This document shows positions 38,283-47,449 of a stretch of DNA of 64,000 nucleotides, in pieces (position 1 is the stretch's first letter; every line of letters begins with the position of its first letter). The translations under genes and the position numbers were made by a program. Under the pieces are notes generated by a model. The model worked only from the letters and a program-made list of their open reading frames with translations. It did not search any database and was not told the origin of the DNA. This DNA comes from Pseudomonadota bacterium (GTDB lineage: Bacteria; Pseudomonadota; Alphaproteobacteria; Acetobacterales; Acetobacteraceae), in the NCBI GenBank assembly GCA_021845985.1, contig JAJZES010000038.1, positions 1-64,000 of the forward strand, read 5' to 3'.

Positions 38283-39064
38283 TGCGGCTCGACGGCCGCG
38301 TCGCCATCGTCACCGGGGCGGCGCGCGGCCTCGGCGCCGACATCGCGCGCGGGCTGGTCGGGGCGGGTGCGCGCGTCGTGCTGGCCGACAGCGACGCGGC
38401 GGGCGGCGCGGCGGTGGCGGCGGAGCTGGGGCAGGGCGCGGCGTTCTGCGCCACCGATCTGGCGCGCGACGAGGACATCGACGGCTGTGTCGCGGCGGCG
38501 CTCGGCGGCTTCGGGCGGCTCGATGTGCTGGTCAACTGCGCCGTGCTCTATCTCGATCCAGGCCTCGATGCGATGCGGGCGGAGTGGCACCGGGCGCTCG
38601 ATGTGAACCTGATCGGGGCGGCGCTGCTGACCGCGCGGGCGGCCGCGGCGATGACCGCGCCCGGCGGCGTGGTGGTCAATATCGGCAGCGTCGGCGGCAA
38701 GTTCGGCGCCGCCGGACGCGCGCTCTATCCGGCGTCGAAGGCGGCGCTGCTGCAATTTACCCGCAACGCCGCCGTCAGCCTGGCGCCGCGCGGCATCCGC
38801 GTGCTGTCGGTATCGCCGGCCTGGACATGGTCGCCCGCGCTCGCCGCGATGGCGGGCAGCGAGGCGCGGGCGGATGCGGTGGGCGGACGGCTGCACCCGG
38901 CCGGACGGGTCGGCCGCGGCGCCGATGTCGCCAATGCGGTGGTGTTCGCTTGCTCGGACATGGCCGGCTTCATCACCGGCGTCGATCTGCCGGTGGATGG
39001 TGGATTCTCCATCCTCGGCCCGGATGCCGGCCGCTCGCCGCGGCAATGGTTTGCTGATTCCTGA
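38282..39064 (+). CDS. SDR-family dehydrogenase (cis-diol dehydrogenase-like)
   Basis: A 260-aa NAD(P)-dependent short-chain dehydrogenase. Cofactor motif IVTGAARGLGADIA, LVNCAVLYLD, Ser in IGSVGGKFG and catalytic LYPASKAALLQF (YxxxK). In an oxygenase operon the natural role is rearomatising a cis-dihydrodiol or oxidising the product alcohol; this is inference. ATG 38282 overlaps the previous stop (TGATG); ATG 38273, three codons earlier, is also possible. It ends 2 bp before the convergent ABC gene at 39067. Confidence 0.9.
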   Translation: MRLDGRVAIVTGAARGLGADIARGLVGAGARVVLADSDAAGGAAVAAELGQGAAFCATDLARDEDIDGCVAAALGGFGRLDVLVNCAVLYLDPGLDAMRAEWHRALDVNLIGAALLTARAAAAMTAPGGVVVNIGSVGGKFGAAGRALYPASKAALLQFTRNAAVSLAPRGIRVLSVSPAWTWSPALAAMAGSEARADAVGGRLHPAGRVGRGADVANAVVFACSDMAGFITGVDLPVDGGFSILGPDAGRSPRQWFADS

Positions 39065-39066
39065 CC

Positions 39067-39753
39067 TCAGACCTGCAGGTGGCGCGCGACGATCGATTGG
39101 TCGGCGGCCAGGGTGGCGGGCGCACCCTCCCAGGCGACGCGGCCTTTCTCCAGGATGACCACGCGGTCGGCCAGCGCCACCAGCGCCGCGAGGTCCTTGT
39201 CGATGACGATCGCCGCCTCGCCCGCCTGACGCAGCGTCGCCAGAACGGCGAAAATATCGGCGCGGATCAGCGGCGCCAGACCTTCGGTGGCCTCATCCAG
39301 GATCAGCAGCCGCGGGTTGGTCATCAGCGCCCGGCCGATCGCCAGCATCTGCTGCTCGCCGCCGGACAACTGAAACCCGTAATGCCGCCGCCGCTCGGCC
39401 AGCCGCGGCAGCAGCGCCAGCACCCGCGCCAGCGTCCAGCGCCCCGGCCGCGCCGTCGCCAGCAGATTTTCCGCGACGGTCAGCGTCGGAAACACCTGCC
39501 GCCCCTCCGGCACCAGCCCGATGCCGGCGCGCGCGATCAGATGCGGTGGCAGCGTGTGCAGCGCCTGCCCCTCGAACAGCACCCGCCCGCGCCAGGGCCG
39601 CAGCAGCCCGGTCAGCGCCCGCACCGTCGTCGTCTTGCCCATGCCGTTGCGACCCATCAGCGCCAGCGTCTCGCCGGGGCCGACGCTCAGCGACACGCCG
39701 AACAGCACCTGCGCCGCGCCATAGCCCGCCTCCAGCGCCTCGATCGTCAGCAT
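39067..39753 (-). CDS. Branched-chain-type ABC transporter ATPase (LivF-like)
   Basis: A 228-aa single-NBD ATPase: Walker A GRNGMGKTTTVRAL, signature LSGGEQQMLAIGRAL, Walker B LLILDEATEGLAP and the LivF word VPEGRQVFPTLTV. The Walker B has DEATEGL where DEPTEGL is usual. It overlaps the livG-like gene by 7 bp and is the last gene of the leftward transporter operon (binding protein, LivH, LivM, LivG, LivF). Liv-type systems also import aromatic acids, amides and urea, so the substrate may well be that of the adjacent oxygenase. Confidence 0.93.
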   Translation of the reverse strand: MLTIEALEAGYGAAQVLFGVSLSVGPGETLALMGRNGMGKTTTVRALTGLLRPWRGRVLFEGQALHTLPPHLIARAGIGLVPEGRQVFPTLTVAENLLATARPGRWTLARVLALLPRLAERRRHYGFQLSGGEQQMLAIGRALMTNPRLLILDEATEGLAPLIRADIFAVLATLRQAGEAAIVIDKDLAALVALADRVVILEKGRVAWEGAPATLAADQSIVARHLQV

Positions 39754-40496
39754 GCCGCGGCGTCGCCGAGATAGGCGGCGCGCACCGCCGGGTCGGCGCG
39801 CACCGCCCCGGGCGGGCCGCAGGCGATGATGCGTCCCTGCACAAGAACCGACACGCGGTCGGCCAGCGCGAACACCGCCGCCATGTCGTGCTCGACCAGC
39901 AGCATGGCGAAACGGCCGCGCAGCCGCCCGAGCAGCGCGATCATCCGCGCCGCCTCGTCATGCCCCATGCCGGCCAGCGGCTCGTCGAGCAGCACGCAGC
40001 GCGGTGCCAGGGCGAGCGCCGAGGCGATTTCCAGCGCCCGCCGCTCGCCATGCGCCAGCGCCCCGGCGGCGACCGCGGCGCGGGCCTCCAGCCCGACCGC
40101 CGCCAGCATCTCCCGCGCCGGTCCCTCCAGCGCCGCGTCGCCGGCGGCGCGGCGGAACGGCGCCAGCGGCCGGCGCGCCCGCGCCTGCACCGCCAGCGCC
40201 ACATTCTCCAACGCCGACAGATCGGCGACCAGTGCGCTGACCTGAAACGTGCGGGCGAGGCCGAGCCGGGCGCGGCGGTGCGCCGGCAGCGCGGTGACGT
40301 CGGCGCCGTCGAGCAGCACCCGCCCGGCATCCGGCCGCAGCGCCCCGGCAAGCTGCGCGATCAGGCTCGACTTGCCGGCGCCGTTCGGCCCGATCAGCGC
40401 ATGCACCTCGCCCGCCGCCACCTCCAGGCTGACATTCTGCGTCACCGCCAGGGCGCCGAATGCCTTGTGCAGTCCGCGCGCGGCCAGCACGCTCAT
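39747..40496 (-). CDS. Branched-chain-type ABC transporter ATPase (LivG-like)
   Basis: A 249-aa ATPase: Walker A GPNGAGKSSLIAQLAG, the LivG word LGLARTFQVSALVADLSALEN, signature region LAHGERRALEIASAL (LSxGE replaced by LAHGE), Walker B CVLLDEPLAGMG, and H-loop LLVEHDM. ATG 40496 overlaps the LivM stop by 4 bp; the longer ORF-track version lacks similarity. The partner of LivF-like 39067-39753 in energising the importer. Confidence 0.93.
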   Translation of the reverse strand: MSVLAARGLHKAFGALAVTQNVSLEVAAGEVHALIGPNGAGKSSLIAQLAGALRPDAGRVLLDGADVTALPAHRRARLGLARTFQVSALVADLSALENVALAVQARARRPLAPFRRAAGDAALEGPAREMLAAVGLEARAAVAAGALAHGERRALEIASALALAPRCVLLDEPLAGMGHDEAARMIALLGRLRGRFAMLLVEHDMAAVFALADRVSVLVQGRIIACGPPGAVRADPAVRAAYLGDAAAC

Positions 40497-41395
40497 GCCG
40501 TCCGCCGCAGGCGGCCGAGGGCGACGAGCAGCAGCAGCGCGCCGACGCCGATGCGGCCATGCTCGGTGACGGCGGACAGCGCTTCCTCGATCAGCGTCAG
40601 GCCGATGGCGCCCGCCATCGCCCCCGCCGGGGTCGCCGCGCCACCGAGAATGACCATCACCAGCAGCCGCCCGGCGACGCGCCAGTCCAACGTCGCCGGG
40701 CTGACAAAGCCGGACTGCACCGCCATCAGCCATCCCGCGGCACCGCCCGCCGCCCCGGCCATGACGCAGGCGATCAGGCGGGTGCGGGCGACATCGAAGC
40801 CGAGCGCCGCCAGACGTGCCGGATCGGCCCGCGCGGCGCGCAGCACCCGGCCGAAGCGCGAGGCGCCGAGAGCGGAGGCCGCCAGCACGCCGGCAGCCAG
40901 CAGCACCAGCGCCAGCGCGTGCAGGGCGAGCGGCCGGGCGAGCAGCGCCGAGCCGAACAGCGTCGGCGTGCGATCGAGCGGCATGCCGTCATCGCCGCCA
41001 TAGGCGGCGAGCGCGCCGGCGGCGAAATAGGCCATCTGCCCGAACGCCAGCGTCACCATGATGAAGCCGACGCCGCGCGCCCGCAGTGCCAGCCAGGAGG
41101 TCGGCCAGGCGAACAGCGCCGCCGCCAGCATCGCCACCGGCAGCGACAGCGCCGCCTCGTCCAGCCCCCAGCCGGCGAGGATCAGCACCGCATAGCTGCC
41201 GATGCCAAGGAACGCCGCATGGCCGAGGCTGACCAGCCCGGCGGTGCCGACGACGAGTTGCAGCGACACCGCGGCGATGGCGGTGATCGCCGCACTGGTG
41301 GCCAGCGACAGCAGCCAGGTGTTGCCCGCCGCCTGCGCCGCCAGCGGGGCCACGACCAGCAGCGCGAACAGCGCCGCCGCCAGCGCCCGCGTCAC
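40493..41395 (-). CDS. Branched-chain-type ABC transporter permease (LivM-like)
   Basis: A 300-aa inner-membrane permease starting at GTG 41395 in a GTGA overlap with the LivH-like gene. It has the LivM hallmark GLVSLGHAAFLGIGSYAVLIL and the LRARGVGFIMVTLAFGQMAYF segment, and later GGAATPAGAMAGAIG. Several hydrophobic helices cover most of the length. Its stop overlaps the LivG-like start by 4 bp. Confidence 0.92.
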   Translation of the reverse strand: MTRALAAALFALLVVAPLAAQAAGNTWLLSLATSAAITAIAAVSLQLVVGTAGLVSLGHAAFLGIGSYAVLILAGWGLDEAALSLPVAMLAAALFAWPTSWLALRARGVGFIMVTLAFGQMAYFAAGALAAYGGDDGMPLDRTPTLFGSALLARPLALHALALVLLAAGVLAASALGASRFGRVLRAARADPARLAALGFDVARTRLIACVMAGAAGGAAGWLMAVQSGFVSPATLDWRVAGRLLVMVILGGAATPAGAMAGAIGLTLIEEALSAVTEHGRIGVGALLLLVALGRLRRTA

Positions 41396-42318
41396 CGCCG
41401 TCCCCGCGCCGGCAGCAGACCGGCCGGGCGGAACGCCAGCACCGCGGCCATCAGCAGATAGATCAGCATCGAGGCCAGCGCCGGCCCGGCCATGCGCGCC
41501 GCCGACGGATCGAGCGCCACCCGCAGCGCCGCATCGAGCAGGCCGCGCCCGAGCGTGTCGGTCAGCCCGACCAGCAGCGCCGCCAGGAACGCCCCGCGTG
41601 CCGAGCCGGGACCGCCGAGCACGACGACGACGAAGGCGAGGATCAGCACCGAGCCGCCCATGCCCGGCTCGATCGCCACGATCGGCGCCGCGATCGCCCC
41701 GGCGAACCCGGCAAGCATGGCGCCGGCCGCCAGCACCAGCGCGAACAGCCGCCCGACATCGACGCCGAGTGCCGCCAGGATCGGCGCGTTCGACGCTCCG
41801 GCGCGCAGCCGCATGCCGGTGCGCGTGTGCTCGATCGCCAGCCACAGCAGCGCCGCCACCGCCAGCGCCGCCGCCACCACCGCCAGCCGATAGACCGGAT
41901 AGCGCAGTCCGCCGAACAGCGGCACCGTGCCGGCCAGCGCCGGCGGCATGGCGAGGCTGAGCGGCGCCGGGCCGAACACCATGCGCACACCCTCCTCGGC
42001 CAGCAGAATCAGGCCGAACGTCGCCAGCACCTGATCGAGATGGCCGGCGCCGACCAGCCGGCGGAACACCAGTCGCTGCAGCACCGCCCCGAGCGCCAGC
42101 GACGCCGCCGCGGCCAGCGGCAGCGCCGCCCAGAAACTGCCGGTCCAGCCGGCGCAGGCCACCGCGGCGTAGGCGCCCAGCATGTACTGGACGCCATGCG
42201 CCAGATTGACCACGTCCATGACGCCGAACACCAGCGTCAGCCCGGCGGCGATCAGAAACAGCAGCAGGCCGAGTTGCACCCCGTCCAGCGTCTGCACCAG
42301 CAGCAATCCGGCCGACAT
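41392..42318 (-). CDS. Branched-chain-type ABC transporter permease (LivH-like)
   Basis: A 308-aa inner-membrane permease. Landmarks are LDGVQLGLLLFLIAAGLTLVFGVMDVVNLAHGVQYMLGAY, the LivH N-terminal pattern, then IEHTRTGMRLRAGASN in the cytoplasmic loop and VVVLGGPGSARGAFLAALLVG. ATG 42318 is chosen because the upstream ORF-track part is the antisense of the binding-protein tail. It starts 13 bp after the binding-protein stop. Confidence 0.92.
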   Translation of the reverse strand: MSAGLLLVQTLDGVQLGLLLFLIAAGLTLVFGVMDVVNLAHGVQYMLGAYAAVACAGWTGSFWAALPLAAAASLALGAVLQRLVFRRLVGAGHLDQVLATFGLILLAEEGVRMVFGPAPLSLAMPPALAGTVPLFGGLRYPVYRLAVVAAALAVAALLWLAIEHTRTGMRLRAGASNAPILAALGVDVGRLFALVLAAGAMLAGFAGAIAAPIVAIEPGMGGSVLILAFVVVVLGGPGSARGAFLAALLVGLTDTLGRGLLDAALRVALDPSAARMAGPALASMLIYLLMAAVLAFRPAGLLPARGRR

Positions 42319-42331
42319 GGCGACGCGCCCG

Positions 42332-43516
42332 TCAGTGCAGCGGGCATTCCTGCGCGAACCCGTCCGCCTCCTGCGAGGCGACTTTTTCGGCGATCTCGGT
42401 TTCGTAGAGACCGTCCGGCCGCTTGGCGACCTTGGTGACGTAGAAATCCTGGATCGGGTAGCCGTTGGTATTGAAGCGGAACGGCCCGCGCGGCGAGGCG
42501 AAATCGGCCGCATGCAGCGCCGCGCGCAGTTTCGTCCGGTCGCCATCCTCGGCGCCGACCTTGCTGAGCGCGCTGTCGATCAGTTGCGCTGCGTCATAGC
42601 CCTGCATTGCGTAGGACCCGGGGACCGCGTGATAGGCGGCGAGGTAGTCGGCAACGAAACGCTTGTTGGCCGGGTTGTCCATATTGGGCGCCCAGGTCAT
42701 GCCGCCATAGAGGCCGATGGCGGCATCCTGCTCGGCCGGCAGGGTCGATTCGTCGGCGGTGAAGGCGGACAGGAACGGGATCGTTGCGGCCAGCCCCGAT
42801 TGGTGGAACTGCTTGACCAGCGCGACGCCGAGGCCGCCAGGCATGAAGGTGAAGATGACATCGGGCTTGAGGTCGGCGATCCGCGCCAGCTCGGACTGGA
42901 AGTCGATGGTGGTCAGCGGCACGTAATCCTCGGCCACCACTTCGCCCTTGAAGCGGCTGCGGAAGCCGGCGACGGCGTCTTTGCCGGCCTGATAATTCGG
43001 CGCCATCAGGAAGGCGCGCTTGTAGCCCTTGCTCTGTGCATAGGCGCCGAGCACCGCATGGATCTGCGTGTTCTCATAGCTGGTGACGAAGAAATCGGCG
43101 CTGCACTGCTTGCCGGCATAGACCGAGGAGCCGGCGTTGGGGCTGATCAGGATGGCGCCGCCCTGCGTCACCGGGCGGAAGATCGCGCCGAGGATGTTGG
43201 AGAAGATCGGGCCGACGACGAACGCCACCTTGTCGCCCTCGACCAGCCGGCGGGCGCGGCTGACGCCGACATCCGGCTTCAGCTCGTCATCGGCGACCAC
43301 GACATCGGCAGTGCGCCCGCCGAGCTTGCCGTCGCGCTGCTGGAGCGCCAGCATGAAGCCGTTGCGCACCTGCTGGCCGAGCACCGCGCCGGGGCCGGAC
43401 AAGGTCACCAGCAGCCCGATTTTCACCGGCGCGGCGGGTTGCGCCGGGTCTGCCGCCCAGGCCGGGCCGCTCAATGCCGCCACCGCCAGGATCGCCGCCG
43501 TCAGCCATCGTTTCAT
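42332..43516 (-). CDS. Branched-chain-type ABC transporter substrate-binding protein (LivK-like)
   Basis: A 394-aa periplasmic protein (Peripla_BP_6 type). Sec signal MKRWLTAAILAVAALSGPAWA, then VKIGLLVTLSGPGAVLGQQVRNGF, VSRARRLVEGDKVAFVVGPIFSN, and ILISPNAGSSVYAGKQC. The FRFNTNGYPIQDFYVTKVAKRPDGLYE ending is one I associate with binding proteins of aromatic-type or unknown substrates. First gene of the leftward transporter operon. GGGGCGGGG precedes ATG 43516. The substrate is likely linked to the oxygenase cluster it faces. Confidence 0.93.
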   Translation of the reverse strand: MKRWLTAAILAVAALSGPAWAADPAQPAAPVKIGLLVTLSGPGAVLGQQVRNGFMLALQQRDGKLGGRTADVVVADDELKPDVGVSRARRLVEGDKVAFVVGPIFSNILGAIFRPVTQGGAILISPNAGSSVYAGKQCSADFFVTSYENTQIHAVLGAYAQSKGYKRAFLMAPNYQAGKDAVAGFRSRFKGEVVAEDYVPLTTIDFQSELARIADLKPDVIFTFMPGGLGVALVKQFHQSGLAATIPFLSAFTADESTLPAEQDAAIGLYGGMTWAPNMDNPANKRFVADYLAAYHAVPGSYAMQGYDAAQLIDSALSKVGAEDGDRTKLRAALHAADFASPRGPFRFNTNGYPIQDFYVTKVAKRPDGLYETEIAEKVASQEADGFAQECPLH

Positions 43517-43700
43517 TGTCCCCGCCCCATCCAGGATATCCCCCACTAAAGCAGGATTCCCGCCGCGGCGACATGCCCCCCGCGCGCGGTCATGGCACGC
43601 CGCGCGTGCCTCCTCTATGCTGGGTGGCCGGGTAGCTCTGCGCGTGTCGGACGAGGCCGGCTGCGTCAGGGCACCCGGTTGAGTGTGTCGGCCGTGTTGG

Positions 43701-43724
43701 CCAATGCCCGGCGTCGGGCGTTGG
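43701..43724. repeat. Hairpin in the divergent region upstream of the SDR gene
   Basis: CCAATGCCCG - GCGT - CGGGCGTTGG forms a 10-bp stem with one G-T pair, and the palindrome TTGGCCAA (43697-43704) overlaps its left arm. It lies 28 bp before the SDR start in the 235-bp divergent spacer and could be an operator or leader structure. Confidence 0.4.
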
Positions 43725-43751
43725 CAGCGGACCACCAGCGGAGCGTCGTCC

Positions 43752-44483
43752 ATGTCCCAGCGCACCCTTCTGCTCACCGGCGCCAGCCGCGGCATCGGCC
43801 ATGCCACCGCCAAGCTGTTCCACGATCAGGGCTGGCGCGTCATCACCGTGTCGCGGCAGGCGTTTTCGCCGCGCTGCCCGTGGGGCGGCGCGGAGGACCA
43901 TGTTCAGCTCGATCTCGGCAACATCGACCATCTCGCCGACGGGCTGAACGAAATCCGCGACCGGCTGACCACCGGACGGCTCGATGCGCTGGTCAACAAC
44001 GCCGGGATTTCGCCGAAAGGGCCGGATGGCGCGCGACTCGGCGTGCTCGGCACCAGCCATGCGGTCTGGCTCGCCGTGCTCAACGTCAATCTGGTCTCGA
44101 CGGCACTGCTGGCGCAGGGGCTGATCGAGCATCTGGCGGCGGCCCACGGCTCGATCGTCAATGTCACCTCGATTGCCGGCTCGCGCGTGCATCCCTATGC
44201 CGGCGTCGCCTATGCGGCCAGCAAGGCGGCGCTGGCGACGCTGACCCGCGAGATGGCCTCGGAGTTCGCCCCGCTCGGGGTGCGCACCAACGCCATTTCA
44301 CCGGGCGAGATCGACACCGCCATCCTCTCCCCCGGCTCCGCCGCCTTCGCCGACCGCGAGGTGCCGATGCGCCGCCTCGGCAAGCCGGCCGAGGTCGCCG
44401 CCACCATCCATTTCCTCTGCAGCGACGCGGCGAGCTACGTCAACGGCGCGGAACTGCACATCAACGGCGGGCAGCATGTCTGA
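43752..44483 (+). CDS. SDR-family oxidoreductase
   Basis: A 243-aa short-chain dehydrogenase/reductase. Cofactor motif [31 protein letters not shown], catalytic Ser in [14 protein letters not shown] and [13 protein letters not shown] (YxxxK), ending with GQHV. CGGAG lies 8 bases before ATG 43752. It is divergent from the binding-protein gene of the transporter and its last codons overlap the upp start by 8 bp, so it is co-translated with upp although no metabolic link is obvious. Confidence 0.9.
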   Translation: MSQRTLLLTGASRGIGHATAKLFHDQGWRVITVSRQAFSPRCPWGGAEDHVQLDLGNIDHLADGLNEIRDRLTTGRLDALVNNAGISPKGPDGARLGVLGTSHAVWLAVLNVNLVSTALLAQGLIEHLAAAHGSIVNVTSIAGSRVHPYAGVAYAASKAALATLTREMASEFAPLGVRTNAISPGEIDTAILSPGSAAFADREVPMRRLGKPAEVAATIHFLCSDAASYVNGAELHINGGQHV

Positions 44484-45114
44484 GATGGCCAGCGTCACCG
44501 TCCTCGACCACCCGCTGATTCAGCACAAACTGACCCTGCTGCGCAGCCGCGACACCGCGGTCGCCGATTTCCGCCGCATCGCGCGCGAGATTTCGCTGCT
44601 GATGTGCTATGAAGTGACGCGCGCCCTGCCGCTCGAACCCGTCGCCATCGAAACCCCGCTGGAGCCGATGCAGGGGCGGATGATCTCGGGTAAGAAGCTC
44701 TGCCTCGTCTCCATCCTGCGCGCCGGCAACGGCATATTGGAGGGGATGCTGGATGCGGTGCCGTCGGCCCGCGTCGGCCATATCGGCCTCTATCGCGACC
44801 CGCAGACGCTGCTGCCGGTGGAATACTACCTCAAACTGCCCGAGGACATCGCCGAGCGGCAAGTGATCGTCGTCGATCCGATGCTGGCCACCGGCCATTC
44901 CGCCGCCGCCGCGGTGGCGCGGCTGAAAGACGTGGGGGCGCAGCAACTGAGCTTCGTCTGCCTGATCGCCGCGCCCGAAGGGCTGGGCGTGCTGACCGCG
45001 GCGCACCCGGATGTGCCGGTGTTCACCTGCGCCGTCGATCGCTGCCTCGATGGTCACGGCTATATCCGGCCGGGCCTGGGCGATGCCGGCGACCGGCTGT
45101 TCGGAACAAAATAG
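44476..45114 (+). CDS. upp: Uracil phosphoribosyltransferase
   Basis: Makes UMP from uracil and PRPP in pyrimidine salvage. The 212-aa protein has [19 protein letters not shown] at the N-terminus, [21 protein letters not shown], the PRPP-binding [16 protein letters not shown] and the uracil-binding [22 protein letters not shown]-terminus. All are diagnostic. A second ATG at 44485 would give a 209-aa form starting [10 protein letters not shown]. It overlaps the SDR gene by 8 bp and is followed after 14 bp by the tannase-family gene. Confidence 0.96.
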   Translation: MSEMASVTVLDHPLIQHKLTLLRSRDTAVADFRRIAREISLLMCYEVTRALPLEPVAIETPLEPMQGRMISGKKLCLVSILRAGNGILEGMLDAVPSARVGHIGLYRDPQTLLPVEYYLKLPEDIAERQVIVVDPMLATGHSAAAAVARLKDVGAQQLSFVCLIAAPEGLGVLTAAHPDVPVFTCAVDRCLDGHGYIRPGLGDAGDRLFGTK

Positions 45115-45128
45115 TAACGGGGGGAAAC

Positions 45129-46700
45129 ATGCTGAAACGGATGCTGCTGGCCGGCGGCTGCGTGCTGCTGGCCGGAACCGCCGAGGCGGCGACGCGCGAC
45201 CCGGTGGTCGCCTGCGCGGCATTGACGGGCATGGCCGGGCCGGCGCTGGCCATCGACCGGGCGGAGGCAGTTGCCGCCGCCGACGGTCTGCCGCCGCATT
45301 GCATCGTCAGCGGCACCATCGCCCCGCGCCTCGGCGTCGGCGGCAAGCCCTATGGCGTCGGCTTTCAAATGCGCCTGCCGACGGCCTGGAGCGGCCAGTT
45401 TCTCTATCAGGGCGGCGGCGGGCTGGATGGCGCGGTGCTGCCGGCGCTCGGCCGCATCCCCGCGCATGGCAGCACCGCCGTCCCGGCGCTCGCCCGCGGC
45501 ATGGCGGTGGTCAGCGCCGATGGCGGGCATGAGGGCATGGACGCCAGTTTCGCCCTCGATCAGCAGGCGCGGCTGGATTACGAATTCAACGCCATCGCCG
45601 AAGTCACCGCAACCGCCAAGGCACTGCTCGCCCGCTACTATGACGCGCGGCCGGTGCATTCCTATTTCATGGGCTGCTCGAACGGCGGCAAGGAAGGCAT
45701 GATCGCCGCCCAGCGATTCCCGGCCGAGTTCGACGGCGTCGTCGCCGGCGCCCCGGCCTATAACCTGACCAACGCCGCCATCGCCGAGGCATGGGACACG
45801 CAGGCGCTGCTGCGCGCCGCGCCGACCGACGCCGAGGGACACAAAATCCTCGCGCGCGCCTTCTCGCCCGCCGACCTGACGCTGGTCGGCAACGCCATCC
45901 TCGCCGCCTGTGACGCAGCGGACGGGGTCAAGGACGGCATGATCGCCGATCCGCGCGTCTGCCGCTTCGACCCCGCCGTGCTGCAATGCCAGGGCGAGAA
46001 GACCGATAGCTGCCTCGCCCCGGCGCAGGTCGCGGCACTGGCGGCGATGCATGCCGGGCCGCACGACTCGCACGGCACCGCGCTCTATTCCGACTGGCCG
46101 TGGGACGCCGGCATCGCCGCCCCCGGCTGGCGGCGCTGGAAGCTCGGCAGCGCCGCCGGGCCGCAGCCGGACGCGCTCAACGTGACGCTCGGGTTCGTCG
46201 CCATGGCCTCGCTGTTTCTGACGCCGCCCGACCCGTCATTCGACCCGCTCGGCTTCGACTTCGACCGCGATCCGCCGCGGCTGGCGCAGACGGCGGCGCT
46301 GAACAACGCGACCAGCACGTTCTACAGCAGCTTCGTCGCCCGCGGCGGCAAGCTGGTGGTGTTTCATGGCGGCAGCGACCCGGTCTTCTCGGCCAACGAC
46401 TCGGCGCATTATTTCGACCGGCTGGCCGCCGACAATGGCGGCGCGGCGGCGACCGGCGAATGGGCGCGGCTGTTCATCGTGCCCGGCATGACGCATTGCG
46501 GCGACGGTCCGGCGCTGGATGATTTCGACCCGCTGACGGCGCTGACCGACTGGGTCGAGCAGGGCCATGCGCCGGCCGAGATGCTGTCGCGCGGCAAGGC
46601 GTTTCCCGGCCGGTCGCGCCCGCTCTGTCCCTATCCGCAATCGGCGCATTACAGCGGCAGCGGCGACAGCGAAGCGGCGGCCAGCTTTATCTGCCGCTAG
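45129..46700 (+). CDS. Tannase/feruloyl esterase family protein
   Basis: A 523-aa secreted esterase that probably hydrolyses galloyl, feruloyl or other aromatic esters outside the cytoplasm. Signal peptide MLKRMLLAGGCVLLAGTAEA. The nucleophile sits in YFMGCSNGGKEGM (CSxGG type, with the neighbouring Cys that forms the family disulfide). The Ca-binding-like loop is CDAADGVKDGMIADPRVC, the acid is in FHGGSDPVFSAND and the His with its Cys partner in VPGMTHCGDGP. Full-length with all catalytic residues. GGGGG precedes ATG 45129. An aromatic-ester hydrolase near a Rieske oxygenase and two Liv-type importers fits plant-phenolic use, as inference. Confidence 0.92.
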   Translation: MLKRMLLAGGCVLLAGTAEAATRDPVVACAALTGMAGPALAIDRAEAVAAADGLPPHCIVSGTIAPRLGVGGKPYGVGFQMRLPTAWSGQFLYQGGGGLDGAVLPALGRIPAHGSTAVPALARGMAVVSADGGHEGMDASFALDQQARLDYEFNAIAEVTATAKALLARYYDARPVHSYFMGCSNGGKEGMIAAQRFPAEFDGVVAGAPAYNLTNAAIAEAWDTQALLRAAPTDAEGHKILARAFSPADLTLVGNAILAACDAADGVKDGMIADPRVCRFDPAVLQCQGEKTDSCLAPAQVAALAAMHAGPHDSHGTALYSDWPWDAGIAAPGWRRWKLGSAAGPQPDALNVTLGFVAMASLFLTPPDPSFDPLGFDFDRDPPRLAQTAALNNATSTFYSSFVARGGKLVVFHGGSDPVFSANDSAHYFDRLAADNGGAAATGEWARLFIVPGMTHCGDGPALDDFDPLTALTDWVEQGHAPAEMLSRGKAFPGRSRPLCPYPQSAHYSGSGDSEAAASFICR

Positions 46701-46713
46701 CAGCCCGCCCGCC

Positions 46714-47367
46714 TCAGTCCGGCAGCAGGCGCGCGGCGATCGGTTCCATCTCGGTAAACGACGCCGCCACCGCCGCCGCGCCGGCCGCCATGTCGGGCGT
46801 GCCGTAGCCCCAGGCGGCGAAGATGCAGGGCAGGCCGGCGCCGGCGGCGGCGCGCACGTCGTTGCGGTGGTCGCCCGCCATCACCGCGCGCCCCGCCACC
46901 CCACCCATCGCCGCCAGGGTCGCCAGCACATGGCCGGGGTCGGGCTTGCGCACCGCGAAACTGTCGCCGCCGCCGAGTGCGGCGACGAACGGCGCGATCC
47001 CGGTCGCCGCCAGCACCGCGCGGGCCAGCGCCGCGGGCTTGTTGGTGCAGACGCCGATGCGCCAGCCGGCGCCGGCCAGCCGGGTCAGCCCGTCGAGCAC
47101 GCCCGGATAGGCGCGCGTCGCCACCGCGCAGGTGGCGCGATAATGCGCGGCGAACTCCGCCACCGCCGCCGCGTCCGGCGGCAGCCGCCGGGCGGCCAGG
47201 GCGCGCTCGACCAGCGCCTGCACGCCGTCGCCGATCATCGGTATCACCGCCTCGGGGGCAAAGCCGGGCAGGCCGCGCGCGGCCATCAGCCGGTCGAGCG
47301 CGGCGGCCAGATCGGGCGCCGAGTCGACCAGCGTACCGTCGAGGTCGAGCAACAGGCAGCGCGGCAT
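46714..47367 (-). CDS. gph: Phosphoglycolate phosphatase (HAD superfamily)
   Basis: Removes phosphate from 2-phosphoglycolate. The 217-aa HAD hydrolase has motif I LLDLDGTLVDSAPDLAAALD (Asp8/Asp10), motif II in GVCTNKPAALARAVL, the Lys of VRKPDPGHVLAT and motif III VMAGDHRNDVRAAAGAG. The DSAPDL word after motif I is typical of Gph. Motif III is usually GDSxxD; here GDHRND. GGAGG sits before ATG 47367; the track start at 47676 is an artefact. It is divergent from glmU by 82 bp. Confidence 0.9.
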   Translation of the reverse strand: MPRCLLLDLDGTLVDSAPDLAAALDRLMAARGLPGFAPEAVIPMIGDGVQALVERALAARRLPPDAAAVAEFAAHYRATCAVATRAYPGVLDGLTRLAGAGWRIGVCTNKPAALARAVLAATGIAPFVAALGGGDSFAVRKPDPGHVLATLAAMGGVAGRAVMAGDHRNDVRAAAGAGLPCIFAAWGYGTPDMAAGAAAVAASFTEMEPIAARLLPD

Positions 47368-47412
47368 CGGCGCCTCCAAATCACGGCGAAACGAAGCGTG
47401 ATGACGCGACCT

Positions 47413-47441
47413 TTGACACGAAGCCTCGCCGCCCGCTACCC
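47413..47441 (+). promoter_or_regulatory. Possible -35 box for glmU/glmS
   Basis: A perfect TTGACA (47413-47418) lies 32 bp before the glmU ATG. The -10 position 17-18 bases later (CTACCC/TACCCG) is poor, so this is only a candidate. Confidence 0.25.
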
Positions 47442-47449
47442 GCACCAGT

